Source: Zobellia uliginosa
GTDB lineage: Bacteria; Bacteroidota; Bacteroidia; Flavobacteriales; Flavobacteriaceae
Assembly: GCF_018860745.1 (NCBI RefSeq)
Contig: NZ_JAHKPY010000014.1
Span: forward strand, 496,001 to 560,000
Reading direction: 5' to 3'
DNA: 64,000 nt
Part shown: positions 7,488 through 15,622 of the stretch, in pieces
How positions within the stretch are numbered: position 1 is the first letter of the stretch
How the letters are laid out: every line of letters starts with the position of its first letter
Position numbers and translations under genes: made by a program
Notes under the pieces: generated by a model
Seen by the model: only the letters and a program-made list of their open reading frames with translations
Told to the model about the DNA's origin: nothing
The model's database searches: none

Positions 7488-7513
7488 AAGCCCTTTGTTT
7501 TAATAAAGGGCTT
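7488..7513 (-). terminator. Rho-independent terminator after the conserved unknown gene
   Basis: Perfect 9-bp stem (7488-7496 with 7505-7513: AAGCCCTTT / AAAGGGCTT), 8-nt loop, and on the minus strand a TTTTT tract directly after the stem. It lies 29 bp beyond the stop at 7542 and separates that gene from doxX-rsmI. Confidence 0.8.
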
Positions 7514-7541
7514 ATTTAATACTAGTTTTAACAGATGCTTT

Positions 7542-8255
7542 TTAAGAAAACTTACGCTCAATAAATTGCATAAAACGTTCAGCGTATTCCTCTTTGCCAA
7601 GCCAGTTGTTATAATCTGGTTTAACCATGTTGTCTATGAATGAAATGGAGCGATCTTCACTATCGATCGTGTTTAATTGGGAAAGAACGCGATTATAATC
7701 TTCCATGCTCCCATTAAACAGATGCTTAACAAATGCAAGCCTATTGTTAAGGTCAATTTTAAGTTCTTGGTTAGAAACCTTATCGTTTAAAGACTTAGTA
7801 GAAGGTACCTCTTTACTAACCGGTGTGCTATTTTGTTTTGGTGCAGCGGGCTTCTGGGGCTCAAATAGCTCTTGGTCATTTTTCATATAATCCGGTTTGG
7901 ACAAGAACTCTTCCAATACTTCATCTACGCGCGCTTCATGGCTGGGCATTTCAGAAATCATATCTTTTATGGTATCCATTCCAGGAATCATAATGTCCTC
8001 TTCGTGCGGATTACTCTCAGGCACAGACGCATTTTCATTAAGAACGGCATTGGCCATTTTTTCAAACTTAGCGGCAATTACATTTTTAGAAACGTCTATT
8101 TCAATATCGTTTAATTTTTCCTCTATGTATTTAAGAACAGCAAGTTTTTCATACAAATCCTTAGCGGTGTCATACATCTCGCTAATATCCATATCACGAG
8201 AAGTAATAATATCCGTAGATAATTTTCGCAGTTCTTCCTTTAATTTTTTCTTCAT
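7542..8255 (-). CDS. Conserved flavobacterial protein of unknown function (next to tdk)
   Basis: A 237-residue soluble protein. The N-terminal 70 residues are charged and predicted helical, with heptad-like spacing (MKKKLKEELRKL onward, LYEKLAVLKYIEEKLND). A low-complexity Pro/Ser/Gln linker follows (about 125-155), then a conserved C-terminal block with the signatures RLAFVKHLFNGS, DYNRVLSQLNT and MVKPDYNNW. I recognise this C-terminal block as widely conserved in Bacteroidota, often beside thymidine kinase, but know of no assigned role. It is divergent from tdk across a 165-bp promoter region and has its own terminator. Confidence 0.75.
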   Translation of the reverse strand: MKKKLKEELRKLSTDIITSRDMDISEMYDTAKDLYEKLAVLKYIEEKLNDIEIDVSKNVIAAKFEKMANAVLNENASVPESNPHEEDIMIPGMDTIKDMISEMPSHEARVDEVLEEFLSKPDYMKNDQELFEPQKPAAPKQNSTPVSKEVPSTKSLNDKVSNQELKIDLNNRLAFVKHLFNGSMEDYNRVLSQLNTIDSEDRSISFIDNMVKPDYNNWLGKEEYAERFMQFIERKFS

Positions 8256-8282
8256 CGGTCAATTTTTTCTAATTCTACCGGG

Positions 8283-8311
8283 TTGGGGTAAAAAAGGTAT
8301 CTCTATCTTTG
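8283..8311 (+). promoter_or_regulatory. Promoter for tdk-alr
   Basis: TTG at 8283-8285, 18-bp spacer, TATCTTTG at 8304-8311, an exact fit to the Bacteroidota -33/-7 consensus. It predicts a leader of about 100 nt before the tdk ATG at 8421. Confidence 0.55.
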
Positions 8312-8420
8312 CTTACATTAAATCCTGAACTTTGGTGGATTGTTCTTAAAAACAATGCCTTTTCTTAAGTTCAACAATATTAAGAACGAAAAACCCTATA
8401 TTTTCGTCTAAAATTACAAA

Positions 8421-9074
8421 ATGTTTCTCGAAAATACTGTTAATCACAAAGAACAATTCGGGTGGATAGAAGTCATCTGCGGTTCCATGTTCTCGGGTAA
8501 GACCGAAGAATTAATCCGTAGATTAAAACGTGCTCAGTTCGCCAAACAAAAGGTTGAAATCTTTAAACCTATGGTAGATGTTCGTTATGATGAGACCATG
8601 GTTGTTTCTCATGACGCCAATGAAATACGTTCTACACCAGTACCTGCTGCGGCCAACATTCGCATTTTAGGCGATACCTGTGATGTCATAGGAATTGATG
8701 AAGCCCAATTTTTTGATGATGAAATCGTTACGGTATGTAATGACTTGGCAAACAAGGGTGTTCGTGTGGTAGTTGCAGGATTGGATATGGACTTTAAAGG
8801 AAACCCTTTTGGACCTATGCCAGCTTTAATGGCAACCGCAGAGTATGTTACAAAAGTGCATGCAATATGTACGCGTACCGGTAACTTGGCCAATTATAGC
8901 TTTAGAAAATCCAGTAATGATAATTTAGTATTACTAGGTGAAACCGAAGAATATGAGCCTTTAAGCCGTGGTGCTTATTATAAGGCGCGATTACGAGAAA
9001 AACTTAAACATCTAGATGTGAAAAGTGAGGAGATAAGTATCAACAATAAAAAAACCGATGGCGAAAGCAGGTGA
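8421..9074 (+). CDS. tdk: Thymidine kinase
   Basis: A 217-residue type II thymidine kinase (EC 2.7.1.21), phosphorylating thymidine in the salvage pathway. The P-loop GSMFSGKT is at residues 21-28, the Mg-binding DEAQFF near residue 94, and the lasso/lid region follows VHAICTRTGN. Bacterial homologues carry a structural zinc on four cysteines; here only one Cys is evident in that region (AICTRTG), so the zinc site may be incomplete. The 3' end overlaps alr by 17 bp, implying translational coupling. Confidence 0.95.
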   Translation: MFLENTVNHKEQFGWIEVICGSMFSGKTEELIRRLKRAQFAKQKVEIFKPMVDVRYDETMVVSHDANEIRSTPVPAAANIRILGDTCDVIGIDEAQFFDDEIVTVCNDLANKGVRVVVAGLDMDFKGNPFGPMPALMATAEYVTKVHAICTRTGNLANYSFRKSSNDNLVLLGETEEYEPLSRGAYYKARLREKLKHLDVKSEEISINNKKTDGESR

Positions 9075-10167
9075 GACCGTTCTTGAAATAGACCTTTTGG
9101 CCTTGGAACACAATTACAAGTTTTTAAAATCAAGATTAGACCAGGAAACTAAATTCTTGGGAGTGGTAAAAGCATTCGCTTACGGCAGCGATTCAGTTGC
9201 CGTTGCAAGAAAACTGGAAGTCTTAGGGGTAGATTATCTAGCTGTCGCTTATGTTAGTGAGGGTGTTGCTTTGCGGGAAGCAGGAGTAAAAACACCAATT
9301 TTAGTATTGCATACGTTACCGATAAGCTTTGATGATTTGATAGTTCACAATTTGGAGCCCAATATTTATTCTCCTAAAATCCTCAATCAGTTTTTAGAGG
9401 TGGCTAAACAGAAAAACTTGAATAAATACCCTATTCATTTAAAATTCAATACTGGGCTTAACAGATTGGGTTTTGTAGCCGATGAGATTGATGCCTTAAC
9501 AGAGATTTTGAATAATCAAGATAAGATTGAGGTGGTCTCCATTTTTTCCCATTTGGCTGCCTCCGAGGATTTAAACGAGAGTGAATTTACGGAGAAACAA
9601 ATTTCGACTTTTCAGAATATTACGAATATATTGTTGCCAAAATTGAAGCGCAGGCCTATGCTTCATTTATTGAATACTTCAGGTATTATTAACTATGCAA
9701 AGTCACAGTATGATATGGTGCGCAGTGGAATTGGACTCTATGGTTTTGGAAATGAATCCGCTATAGACGCTGAACTTAAACCGGTGGCGACCTTAAAAAC
9801 CGTTATTTCCCAAATTCATGTTATTCAAGAAGGGGAGAGTATAGGTTATAACAGGGCTTATAAAGCAAAAGAGGCTGTTATTACCGCAACATTGCCAGTA
9901 GGGCATGCAGATGGTATAGGAAGGCAATACGGTAATGGAAAAGCCCATGTTACCATAAATGGACAAAAGGCACCCATTGTAGGAAACGTTTGTATGGATA
10001 TGATAATGGTAAACGTAAGCGAAATCGAATGTAAAGAAGGCGATGAAGTCATTGTTTTTGGGGAAAACCCTACCGCAGAAGAATTTGCGAGCGGAGCAAA
10101 AACCATCTCATATGAAATACTAACTGGTATATCCCAAAGGGTAACCCGGCTCGTTGTTGATAATTAA
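9058..10167 (+). CDS. alr: Alanine racemase
   Basis: A 369-residue fold-type III PLP enzyme that interconverts L- and D-alanine for peptidoglycan. The PLP lysine is K38 in VVKAFAYG, and the second catalytic base is Y264 in ESIGYNRAY; the substrate-loop motifs LPVGHADGIGR and GNVCMDMIMV follow. The start ATG lies inside the tdk end (17-bp overlap). In many Bacteroidota alr is fused to a MurF-like ligase; here it is free-standing with normal length. Confidence 0.95.
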   Translation: MAKAGETVLEIDLLALEHNYKFLKSRLDQETKFLGVVKAFAYGSDSVAVARKLEVLGVDYLAVAYVSEGVALREAGVKTPILVLHTLPISFDDLIVHNLEPNIYSPKILNQFLEVAKQKNLNKYPIHLKFNTGLNRLGFVADEIDALTEILNNQDKIEVVSIFSHLAASEDLNESEFTEKQISTFQNITNILLPKLKRRPMLHLLNTSGIINYAKSQYDMVRSGIGLYGFGNESAIDAELKPVATLKTVISQIHVIQEGESIGYNRAYKAKEAVITATLPVGHADGIGRQYGNGKAHVTINGQKAPIVGNVCMDMIMVNVSEIECKEGDEVIVFGENPTAEEFASGAKTISYEILTGISQRVTRLVVDN

Positions 10168-10265
10168 AAGCAGGAGCAGAATTCTGTAAGTAATCCTTTT
10201 TTTGTTAATTTGCAGTGCATTAAGTTGCGCCATTAATTAATTAACCATTATAAACACTAATTATC

Positions 10266-10670
10266 ATGTTAAAAGAATTTAAGGATTTTATTATGACGGG
10301 CAACGTCATAGATTTTGCAGTTGCTGTTATTATGGCTACCGCTCTAGGGCTAGTTATAAACGGTTTTGTAGCTGATATGGTCATGCCGATCGTTGGTCAC
10401 TTTGCAGGAGGTATTGATTTTTCAGCAATGGCTATTACGCTAGATCCAGCCGTTGTAGCTGCAGATGGTACGGTTACTACACCTGCTAACCAAATACGTT
10501 ACGGTGCATGGATTAACAGCATCATCAACCTTATCATTGTAGGATTTGTAATGTTCATCATGGTAAAAGCTTATAACAAAACAAAAGCTCCAGAGCCAGA
10601 AGCTGCTCCAGCAGGTCCTTCTCAAGAAGATTTATTGGCAGAAATTAGAGATTTGCTTAAAAAGCAATAA
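10266..10670 (+). CDS. mscL: Large-conductance mechanosensitive channel MscL
   Basis: A 134-residue inner-membrane channel that opens under membrane tension to release solutes in hypo-osmotic shock. The N-terminal MLKEFKDFIMTGNVIDFAVA block and first helix carry the conserved pore segment (AVAVIMATALGLVINGF), followed by a periplasmic loop (about residues 45-75), the second helix (about 82-102) and a C-terminal amphipathic helix ending in LLAEIRDLLKK. Length is typical. It has its own strong terminator, so it is probably a single transcription unit. Confidence 0.97.
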   Translation: MLKEFKDFIMTGNVIDFAVAVIMATALGLVINGFVADMVMPIVGHFAGGIDFSAMAITLDPAVVAADGTVTTPANQIRYGAWINSIINLIIVGFVMFIMVKAYNKTKAPEPEAAPAGPSQEDLLAEIRDLLKKQ

Positions 10671-10729
10671 GAATAAAGGTTTCCCTTGCTTTATGGGAAT
10701 ACCACCGCTGCACTGCAGTTTAATCTTAA

Positions 10730-10770
10730 AACCGTCATTGAAGTTCGCTACTTCTTTGACGGTTCTTTTT
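10730..10770 (+). terminator. Rho-independent terminator after mscL
   Basis: A 15-bp stem with one internal 2-nt mismatch (10730-10744 with 10750-10764; outer arms AACCGTCA / TGACGGTT), 5-nt loop and a CTTTTTT tail. Confidence 0.85.
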
Positions 10771-10829
10771 TATATGATTGTTATTTTTATAACAATTTGT
10801 TAAATATTGATTATGTGGATTTAAAATGC

Positions 10830-10860
10830 TTGTCAGGTCAATAGGGTTGCACTACATTTG
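10830..10860 (+). promoter_or_regulatory. Promoter for asd
   Basis: TTG at 10830-10832, 20-bp spacer, TACATTTG at 10853-10860, 20 nt before the asd ATG. It is one of the best matches to the Bacteroidota consensus in the window. Confidence 0.65.
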
Positions 10861-10880
10861 TCTTTCTAAATTAATTAAAG

Positions 10881-11870
10881 ATGAAAGTAGCCGTTGTAGG
10901 TGCCACCGGAATGGTTGGCGAGGTGATGCTCAAAGTATTGAGCGAACGTAATTTTCCAGTTACGGAATTGCTATTGGTAGCTTCTGAGCGTTCAGTAGGT
11001 AAGAAACTCTCTTATAAAGACAAAGAATATACAATCATAGGTTTGACTGATGCCGTAGCTGCAAAGCCGGATATTGCTATATTTTCTGCTGGAGGCGATA
11101 CTTCGTTGGAGTGGGCACCTAAATTTGCTGAAGCAGGTACCACCGTTGTCGATAATTCTTCTGCCTGGAGAATGGACCCAACTAAAAAATTAGTTGTTCC
11201 TGAAATTAATGCGGGTGAACTTACCAAAGAAGACAAAATCATTGCGAATCCTAATTGTTCTACCATACAGTTAGTAATGGCCTTGGCTCCATTGCATAAG
11301 AAATATAAGATGAAGCGTGTCGTGATTTCTACATACCAATCGGTATCAGGAACAGGGGTTAAAGCGGTACGTCAGTTAGAAAATGAAATAGCTGGTATAG
11401 AAGGTGAAATGGCCTATCCTTATCCTATAGGTAGAAATGCACTACCCCATTGTGATGTTTTCTTAGAAAACGGATACACAAAGGAAGAAATGAAATTGGC
11501 ACGTGAGCCGCAAAAAATATTGGATGATCGTAGCTTTTCTATTAGCGCTACAGCTGTACGAATTCCAACGGCCGGAGGCCATTCGGAATCCGTAAATATT
11601 GAGTTCAATGAAGATTTTGACTTAAATGACGTCCGTAAGTTGCTAAATGATACACCCGGGGTTACCGTACAGGATAATCCTGATACGAACACCTATCCTA
11701 TGCCGATCTATGCACATGACAAAGATGAGGTGTTTGTAGGACGTATTCGTAGAGATGAATCACAACGCAATACTTTAAATATGTGGATTGTTGCAGATAA
11801 TCTTCGTAAAGGAGCTGCAACAAATGCAGTACAAATTGCGGAATATCTATTGAAAAACCGTTTGGTATAA
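10881..11870 (+). CDS. asd: Aspartate-semialdehyde dehydrogenase
   Basis: A 329-residue NADP-dependent enzyme reducing aspartyl phosphate to the semialdehyde, the branch point to lysine/diaminopimelate, threonine and methionine. The nucleotide-binding N-terminus is VAVVGATGMVGE; the catalytic cysteine is C126 in NPNCSTIQL; the substrate-binding segment includes RIPTAGGHSESVNIEF. Length is normal. It has a consensus promoter 20 nt upstream and a terminator 30 bp downstream, so it is monocistronic. Confidence 0.96.
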   Translation: MKVAVVGATGMVGEVMLKVLSERNFPVTELLLVASERSVGKKLSYKDKEYTIIGLTDAVAAKPDIAIFSAGGDTSLEWAPKFAEAGTTVVDNSSAWRMDPTKKLVVPEINAGELTKEDKIIANPNCSTIQLVMALAPLHKKYKMKRVVISTYQSVSGTGVKAVRQLENEIAGIEGEMAYPYPIGRNALPHCDVFLENGYTKEEMKLAREPQKILDDRSFSISATAVRIPTAGGHSESVNIEFNEDFDLNDVRKLLNDTPGVTVQDNPDTNTYPMPIYAHDKDEVFVGRIRRDESQRNTLNMWIVADNLRKGAATNAVQIAEYLLKNRLV

Positions 11871-11900
11871 ATTTTATATACTTTCTAAATTTTTAGTTAA

Positions 11901-11935
11901 AACCTATGCTGAGCAACGCCGGCATAGGTTTTTTT
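11901..11935 (+). terminator. Rho-independent terminator after asd
   Basis: Perfect 9-bp stem (AACCTATGC at 11901-11909 / GCATAGGTT at 11922-11930), 12-nt loop and a T7 tail. A longer frame for the next gene runs through this hairpin, which argues for the downstream start at 11969. Confidence 0.85.
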
Positions 11936-11968
11936 ATGGTACTTTTAGCGAGTTTCAATCATGAAATT

Positions 11969-14101
11969 ATGAAGAAATCCCTTGTATTATTTTCATTGAC
12001 ATCGGCTACTTTAGCCGGTCAGGCATTACCTAAAACAGAGACCACTATCGTGAATTACCCCAAAACCCATAGAGCAGAGACCGTTGACACCTATTTTGGA
12101 ACTACTATTGCTGATCCGTATCGGTGGTTAGAAGATGATATGAGTGAGGAGACAGGTGAGTGGGTAAAAGCTCAGAATAAAGTTACTTTCAATTATTTAG
12201 AAAAGATTCCTTTTCGGGAGGCATTGAAACAGCGTTTGGAGAAATTGTGGAATTATGAAAAATTAGGTTCTCCTTTCAAAGAAGGAAACTACACGTACTT
12301 CTATAAAAACGATGGTTTACAGAATCAGTATGTTCTATATCGTAAAAAAGGTGAAGGCAGTGAGGAAATTTTCTTAGACCCTAATACGTTTTCAGAAGAT
12401 GGAACTACCTCTCTGGCAGGATTAAGTTTTACTAAAGACGGCTCACTTGCTGCGTATTTAATTTCAGAAGGTGGTAGTGATTGGCGTAAAGCAATTGTAA
12501 TTGATGCTGAAACGAAACAGGTTTTAGAAGACACCTTGACCGATATAAAGTTCAGTGGTATCTCCTGGAAAGAAAATGACGGATTCTACTATTCTAGTTA
12601 TGATAAACCGGAGGGTAGCGAGCTATCTGCAAAGACCGATCAACACAAAGTTTACTACCACAAATTAGGAACTTCTCAAAAAGAAGACCAATTGGTATAT
12701 GGTGGTGTTGAGGCGGAGAAACATAGATATGTAGGGGCTTCTGTTTCCGAAGACCAACGTTACCTTCAGATTTCTGCGTCGGTATCCACTTCAGGGAATA
12801 AACTTTTTATAAAGGACCTTTCAAACGAAAACAGTCCATTGGTGCCCATAGTGGAGGATACGGATTCTGACAATTACATTATAGAGAATGAAGGTTCTAA
12901 ACTTTATATTGTAACCAATAGAAATGCTCCCAATAAGAAAATTGTTACGGTAGATGCCGAAAATCCAAGCGAAGAAAATTGGGTTGATTTTATTCCGGAA
13001 ACCGAAAATGTATTGACCGTTGGTACAGGTGGAGGCTATTTCTTTGCAGAATATATGGTAGATGCTATTAGTAAGGTTTTACAATACGATTATGAGGGTA
13101 ATTTAGTTCGTGAAGTAAAGCTTCCGGGTGTGGGTACTGCTTCTGGTTTTGGTGGTAAAAAAGAGAACAAGGACTTTTATTTTTCTTTTACGAATTATAC
13201 CATTCCAGGTTCATCTTATAAATATAATGTTGAGACAGGCGAATATACACCGTATTGGACGCCAAACATCGATTTTAATTCGGAGGAATACGAATCTAAC
13301 CAGGTGTTTTATACCTCAAAGGATGGTACTAAGGTTCCTATAATCATCACACATAAAAAAGGCTTGAAGCTAAACGGTAAAAACCCGACTATCTTATATG
13401 GTTATGGAGGATTTAATATCAGCTTAACGCCTGCTTTTAGTATTGCAAACGCAGTTTGGCTAGAACAAGGTGGTATTTATGCCGTACCTAACTTAAGAGG
13501 TGGAGGTGAGTATGGTAAGAAATGGCATGATGCGGGTACTAAAATGCAGAAGCAGAACGTATTTGATGATTTTATTGCAGCTGCAGAGTATCTTATCTCA
13601 AACAACTATACATCTTCCGATTATTTAGCGATTCGTGGTGGAAGTAACGGTGGGTTGTTAGTTGGTGCTACAATGACACAGCGTCCGGAACTGATGAAGG
13701 TGGCTTTGCCAGCTGTTGGTGTTTTGGATATGTTGCGTTACCATACCTTCACTGCGGGCGCAGGGTGGGCTTATGATTATGGAACTTCTGAAGATAGTAA
13801 AGAGATGTTTAGATACTTAAAAGGATATTCGCCCGTTCATAACATTAGGAAAGGAGTGAAATATCCCGCAACATTCATAACTACTGGTGACCATGATGAT
13901 CGTGTGGTACCTGCGCATAGTTTTAAGTTCGCTGCTGAGTTGCAAGACAAACAAACAGGAAAGAATCCTGCCTTAATTAGAATCGAGACCAATGCCGGTC
14001 ATGGTGCGGGTACACCGGTAAGTAAAACTATAGAACAGTATGCGGATATTTTTGCTTTTACGCTGTATAATATGGGCTTTAAAGCACTTCCGAATCAATA
14101 A
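11969..14101 (+). CDS. Prolyl oligopeptidase family serine peptidase (S9A), secreted
   Basis: A 710-residue prolyl endopeptidase that cleaves short proline-containing peptides after Pro. The start at ATG 11969 gives a signal peptide ([18 protein letters not shown]), so export to the periplasm is likely. Residues about 70-420 form the seven-bladed propeller; the C-terminal hydrolase domain has the triad S559 (RGGSNGGLL), D644 in HDDRVVP (or the adjacent D643) and H678 (NAGHGAG). The conserved DPYRWLEDD segment is near the N-terminus. An upstream in-frame start at 11906 would place the asd terminator inside the gene and is rejected. Confidence 0.93.
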   Translation: MKKSLVLFSLTSATLAGQALPKTETTIVNYPKTHRAETVDTYFGTTIADPYRWLEDDMSEETGEWVKAQNKVTFNYLEKIPFREALKQRLEKLWNYEKLGSPFKEGNYTYFYKNDGLQNQYVLYRKKGEGSEEIFLDPNTFSEDGTTSLAGLSFTKDGSLAAYLISEGGSDWRKAIVIDAETKQVLEDTLTDIKFSGISWKENDGFYYSSYDKPEGSELSAKTDQHKVYYHKLGTSQKEDQLVYGGVEAEKHRYVGASVSEDQRYLQISASVSTSGNKLFIKDLSNENSPLVPIVEDTDSDNYIIENEGSKLYIVTNRNAPNKKIVTVDAENPSEENWVDFIPETENVLTVGTGGGYFFAEYMVDAISKVLQYDYEGNLVREVKLPGVGTASGFGGKKENKDFYFSFTNYTIPGSSYKYNVETGEYTPYWTPNIDFNSEEYESNQVFYTSKDGTKVPIIITHKKGLKLNGKNPTILYGYGGFNISLTPAFSIANAVWLEQGGIYAVPNLRGGGEYGKKWHDAGTKMQKQNVFDDFIAAAEYLISNNYTSSDYLAIRGGSNGGLLVGATMTQRPELMKVALPAVGVLDMLRYHTFTAGAGWAYDYGTSEDSKEMFRYLKGYSPVHNIRKGVKYPATFITTGDHDDRVVPAHSFKFAAELQDKQTGKNPALIRIETNAGHGAGTPVSKTIEQYADIFAFTLYNMGFKALPNQ

Positions 14102-14168
14102 AAATAAAAAAACGAAAACTTAATACCGATAGGACTTTTTTTGTTCTCTGGTTTTTAGAATAAAATAT

Positions 14169-15149
14169 ATGTTACAAGTAGATCATGTTTCTTTTGGCTA
14201 TGAAGATGGTACTTCCATTTTGGAAAACATCAACTTAAAGGTAGCTAAAGGCGAGCATGTTTCCATTATTGGTGAAAGCGGATGTGGAAAAAGTACCCTG
14301 TTAAAAATTATTTATGGACTTGTGCACATTGAAGTTGGTGAGGTGTATTGGAACGAAAACCAAGTTTTGGGGCCACAACATAATTTAGTGCCCGGAGAGC
14401 CGTACATGAAATATCTTTCACAGGATTTTGATTTGATGCCTTTTACTACGGTAGAGGAGAATGTCAGTCAATTTTTATCGGTGTTTGAGCCTGAGGAAAT
14501 GCAACAACGCACTTATGAGCTTCTTGAGATGATCGAGATGACAGAGTTTGCCAAAACCAAGGTAAAGTTACTAAGCAGAGGGCAGCAACAACGTGTAGCA
14601 TTGGCGCGAGTATTGGCCCAAGAGCCTAAAGTACTTTTGTTAGATGAACCTTTCAGTAATATTGACAATTTTAGAAAGAACAGTTTGCGACGTAACCTTT
14701 TTGGGTATTTAAGACGCCAAAAAATTACGGTACTTATCGCTACACATGACCATATGGATATGCTTCCGTTTGCCGATAGGGTAGTCGTAATTAAGGATCG
14801 GTTTATTATTGCGAAGGATAGTCCTAAAAACTTGTACGAGCATCCTAAAGACCTTTATGTGGCTTCCCTTTTCGGCGAAGCCAATAAAATTCCCATCAAC
14901 ATTGTAAAATCTTATGCAGATACCAAAAGACGTATTATTGTTTATGCACATGAGTTTAAGGTTTCGGCTAAATCTGGGCTGGAATGCGTGGTAAAAGGAG
15001 CTTACTACATGGGAAGCCATTTTATGATCGTTGGTATCTATGAAGGTGAAGACATTTATTTTCATCATGATAGGCCCTTAGAGGTCGGGAAGGTGGTTTT
15101 TCTTAATCTTTCATTAGAGACTATCAACCAACGTATGACAGATTCTTAG
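14169..15149 (+). CDS. ABC transporter ATP-binding protein without adjacent permease
   Basis: A 326-residue ATPase. Walker A is GESGCGKST (residues 37-45), the signature LSRGQQQR and Walker B VLLLDEP follow, and the switch His is in ATHDHMD. About 100 extra residues after the ATPase core resemble the C-terminal regulatory (TOBE-like) part of importer ATPases such as PotA or ModC. No permease or binding-protein gene lies nearby, so the partner is encoded elsewhere or the protein acts alone; the substrate is unknown. arfB begins 3 bp after its stop. Confidence 0.85.
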   Translation: MLQVDHVSFGYEDGTSILENINLKVAKGEHVSIIGESGCGKSTLLKIIYGLVHIEVGEVYWNENQVLGPQHNLVPGEPYMKYLSQDFDLMPFTTVEENVSQFLSVFEPEEMQQRTYELLEMIEMTEFAKTKVKLLSRGQQQRVALARVLAQEPKVLLLDEPFSNIDNFRKNSLRRNLFGYLRRQKITVLIATHDHMDMLPFADRVVVIKDRFIIAKDSPKNLYEHPKDLYVASLFGEANKIPINIVKSYADTKRRIIVYAHEFKVSAKSGLECVVKGAYYMGSHFMIVGIYEGEDIYFHHDRPLEVGKVVFLNLSLETINQRMTDS

Positions 15150-15152
15150 GGT

Positions 15153-15557
15153 ATGAATAAGGCCCAATTACTTCAAGAATTAAACTTTAAAGCGGTCCGA
15201 AGCAGTGGCGCCGGTGGGCAGCATGTAAATAAAGTATCTACTAAAATTGAACTTAGCTTTTCGGTTGAAGATTCTTATGGACTTACCGATGCGGAGAAAT
15301 CGCGCATAATTAGAAAAATAGGAAAGAGGCTTACCAAAGAAGGCATCTTACAGATGCAATGTGATGAAAGTCGAAGTCAACATAAGAATAAGGAGTTGGC
15401 TATATCCAGATTTTTTAACCTTATTGAAGAATCTTTAATAGTGCGAAAGAAACGTAGAAAAACAAAACCCTCGCGCTCATCCATTGAGAAACGGCTAAAG
15501 CACAAAAAGAATAACGCCCAGAAAAAAGCAAATAGGGGAAAGCCCCAAATTGACTGA
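15153..15557 (+). CDS. arfB: Alternative ribosome-rescue aminoacyl-tRNA hydrolase ArfB
   Basis: A 134-residue class I release-factor-like protein with the catalytic GGQ at residues 21-23 (SSGAGGQHVNKVSTKIEL) and a Lys/Arg-rich C-terminal tail that in ArfB enters the mRNA channel of stalled ribosomes. It hydrolyses peptidyl-tRNA on non-stop complexes. The tail (RKKRRKTKPSR onward) is intact. It follows the ABC ATPase by 3 bp and converges with the outer-membrane receptor gene. Confidence 0.93.
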   Translation: MNKAQLLQELNFKAVRSSGAGGQHVNKVSTKIELSFSVEDSYGLTDAEKSRIIRKIGKRLTKEGILQMQCDESRSQHKNKELAISRFFNLIEESLIVRKKRRKTKPSRSSIEKRLKHKKNNAQKKANRGKPQID

Positions 15558-15622
15558 TTGTCATTGGAGCTTTCTCGTTAGGGCTTGCGCCTTACTACTC
15601 AACTAAACATCAACTATTAAAA

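Noticed and set aside
11906-11968. Upstream start for the prolyl oligopeptidase
   Set aside because: Would place the asd terminator hairpin inside the gene and hide the signal peptide; ATG 11969 gives a proper leader.
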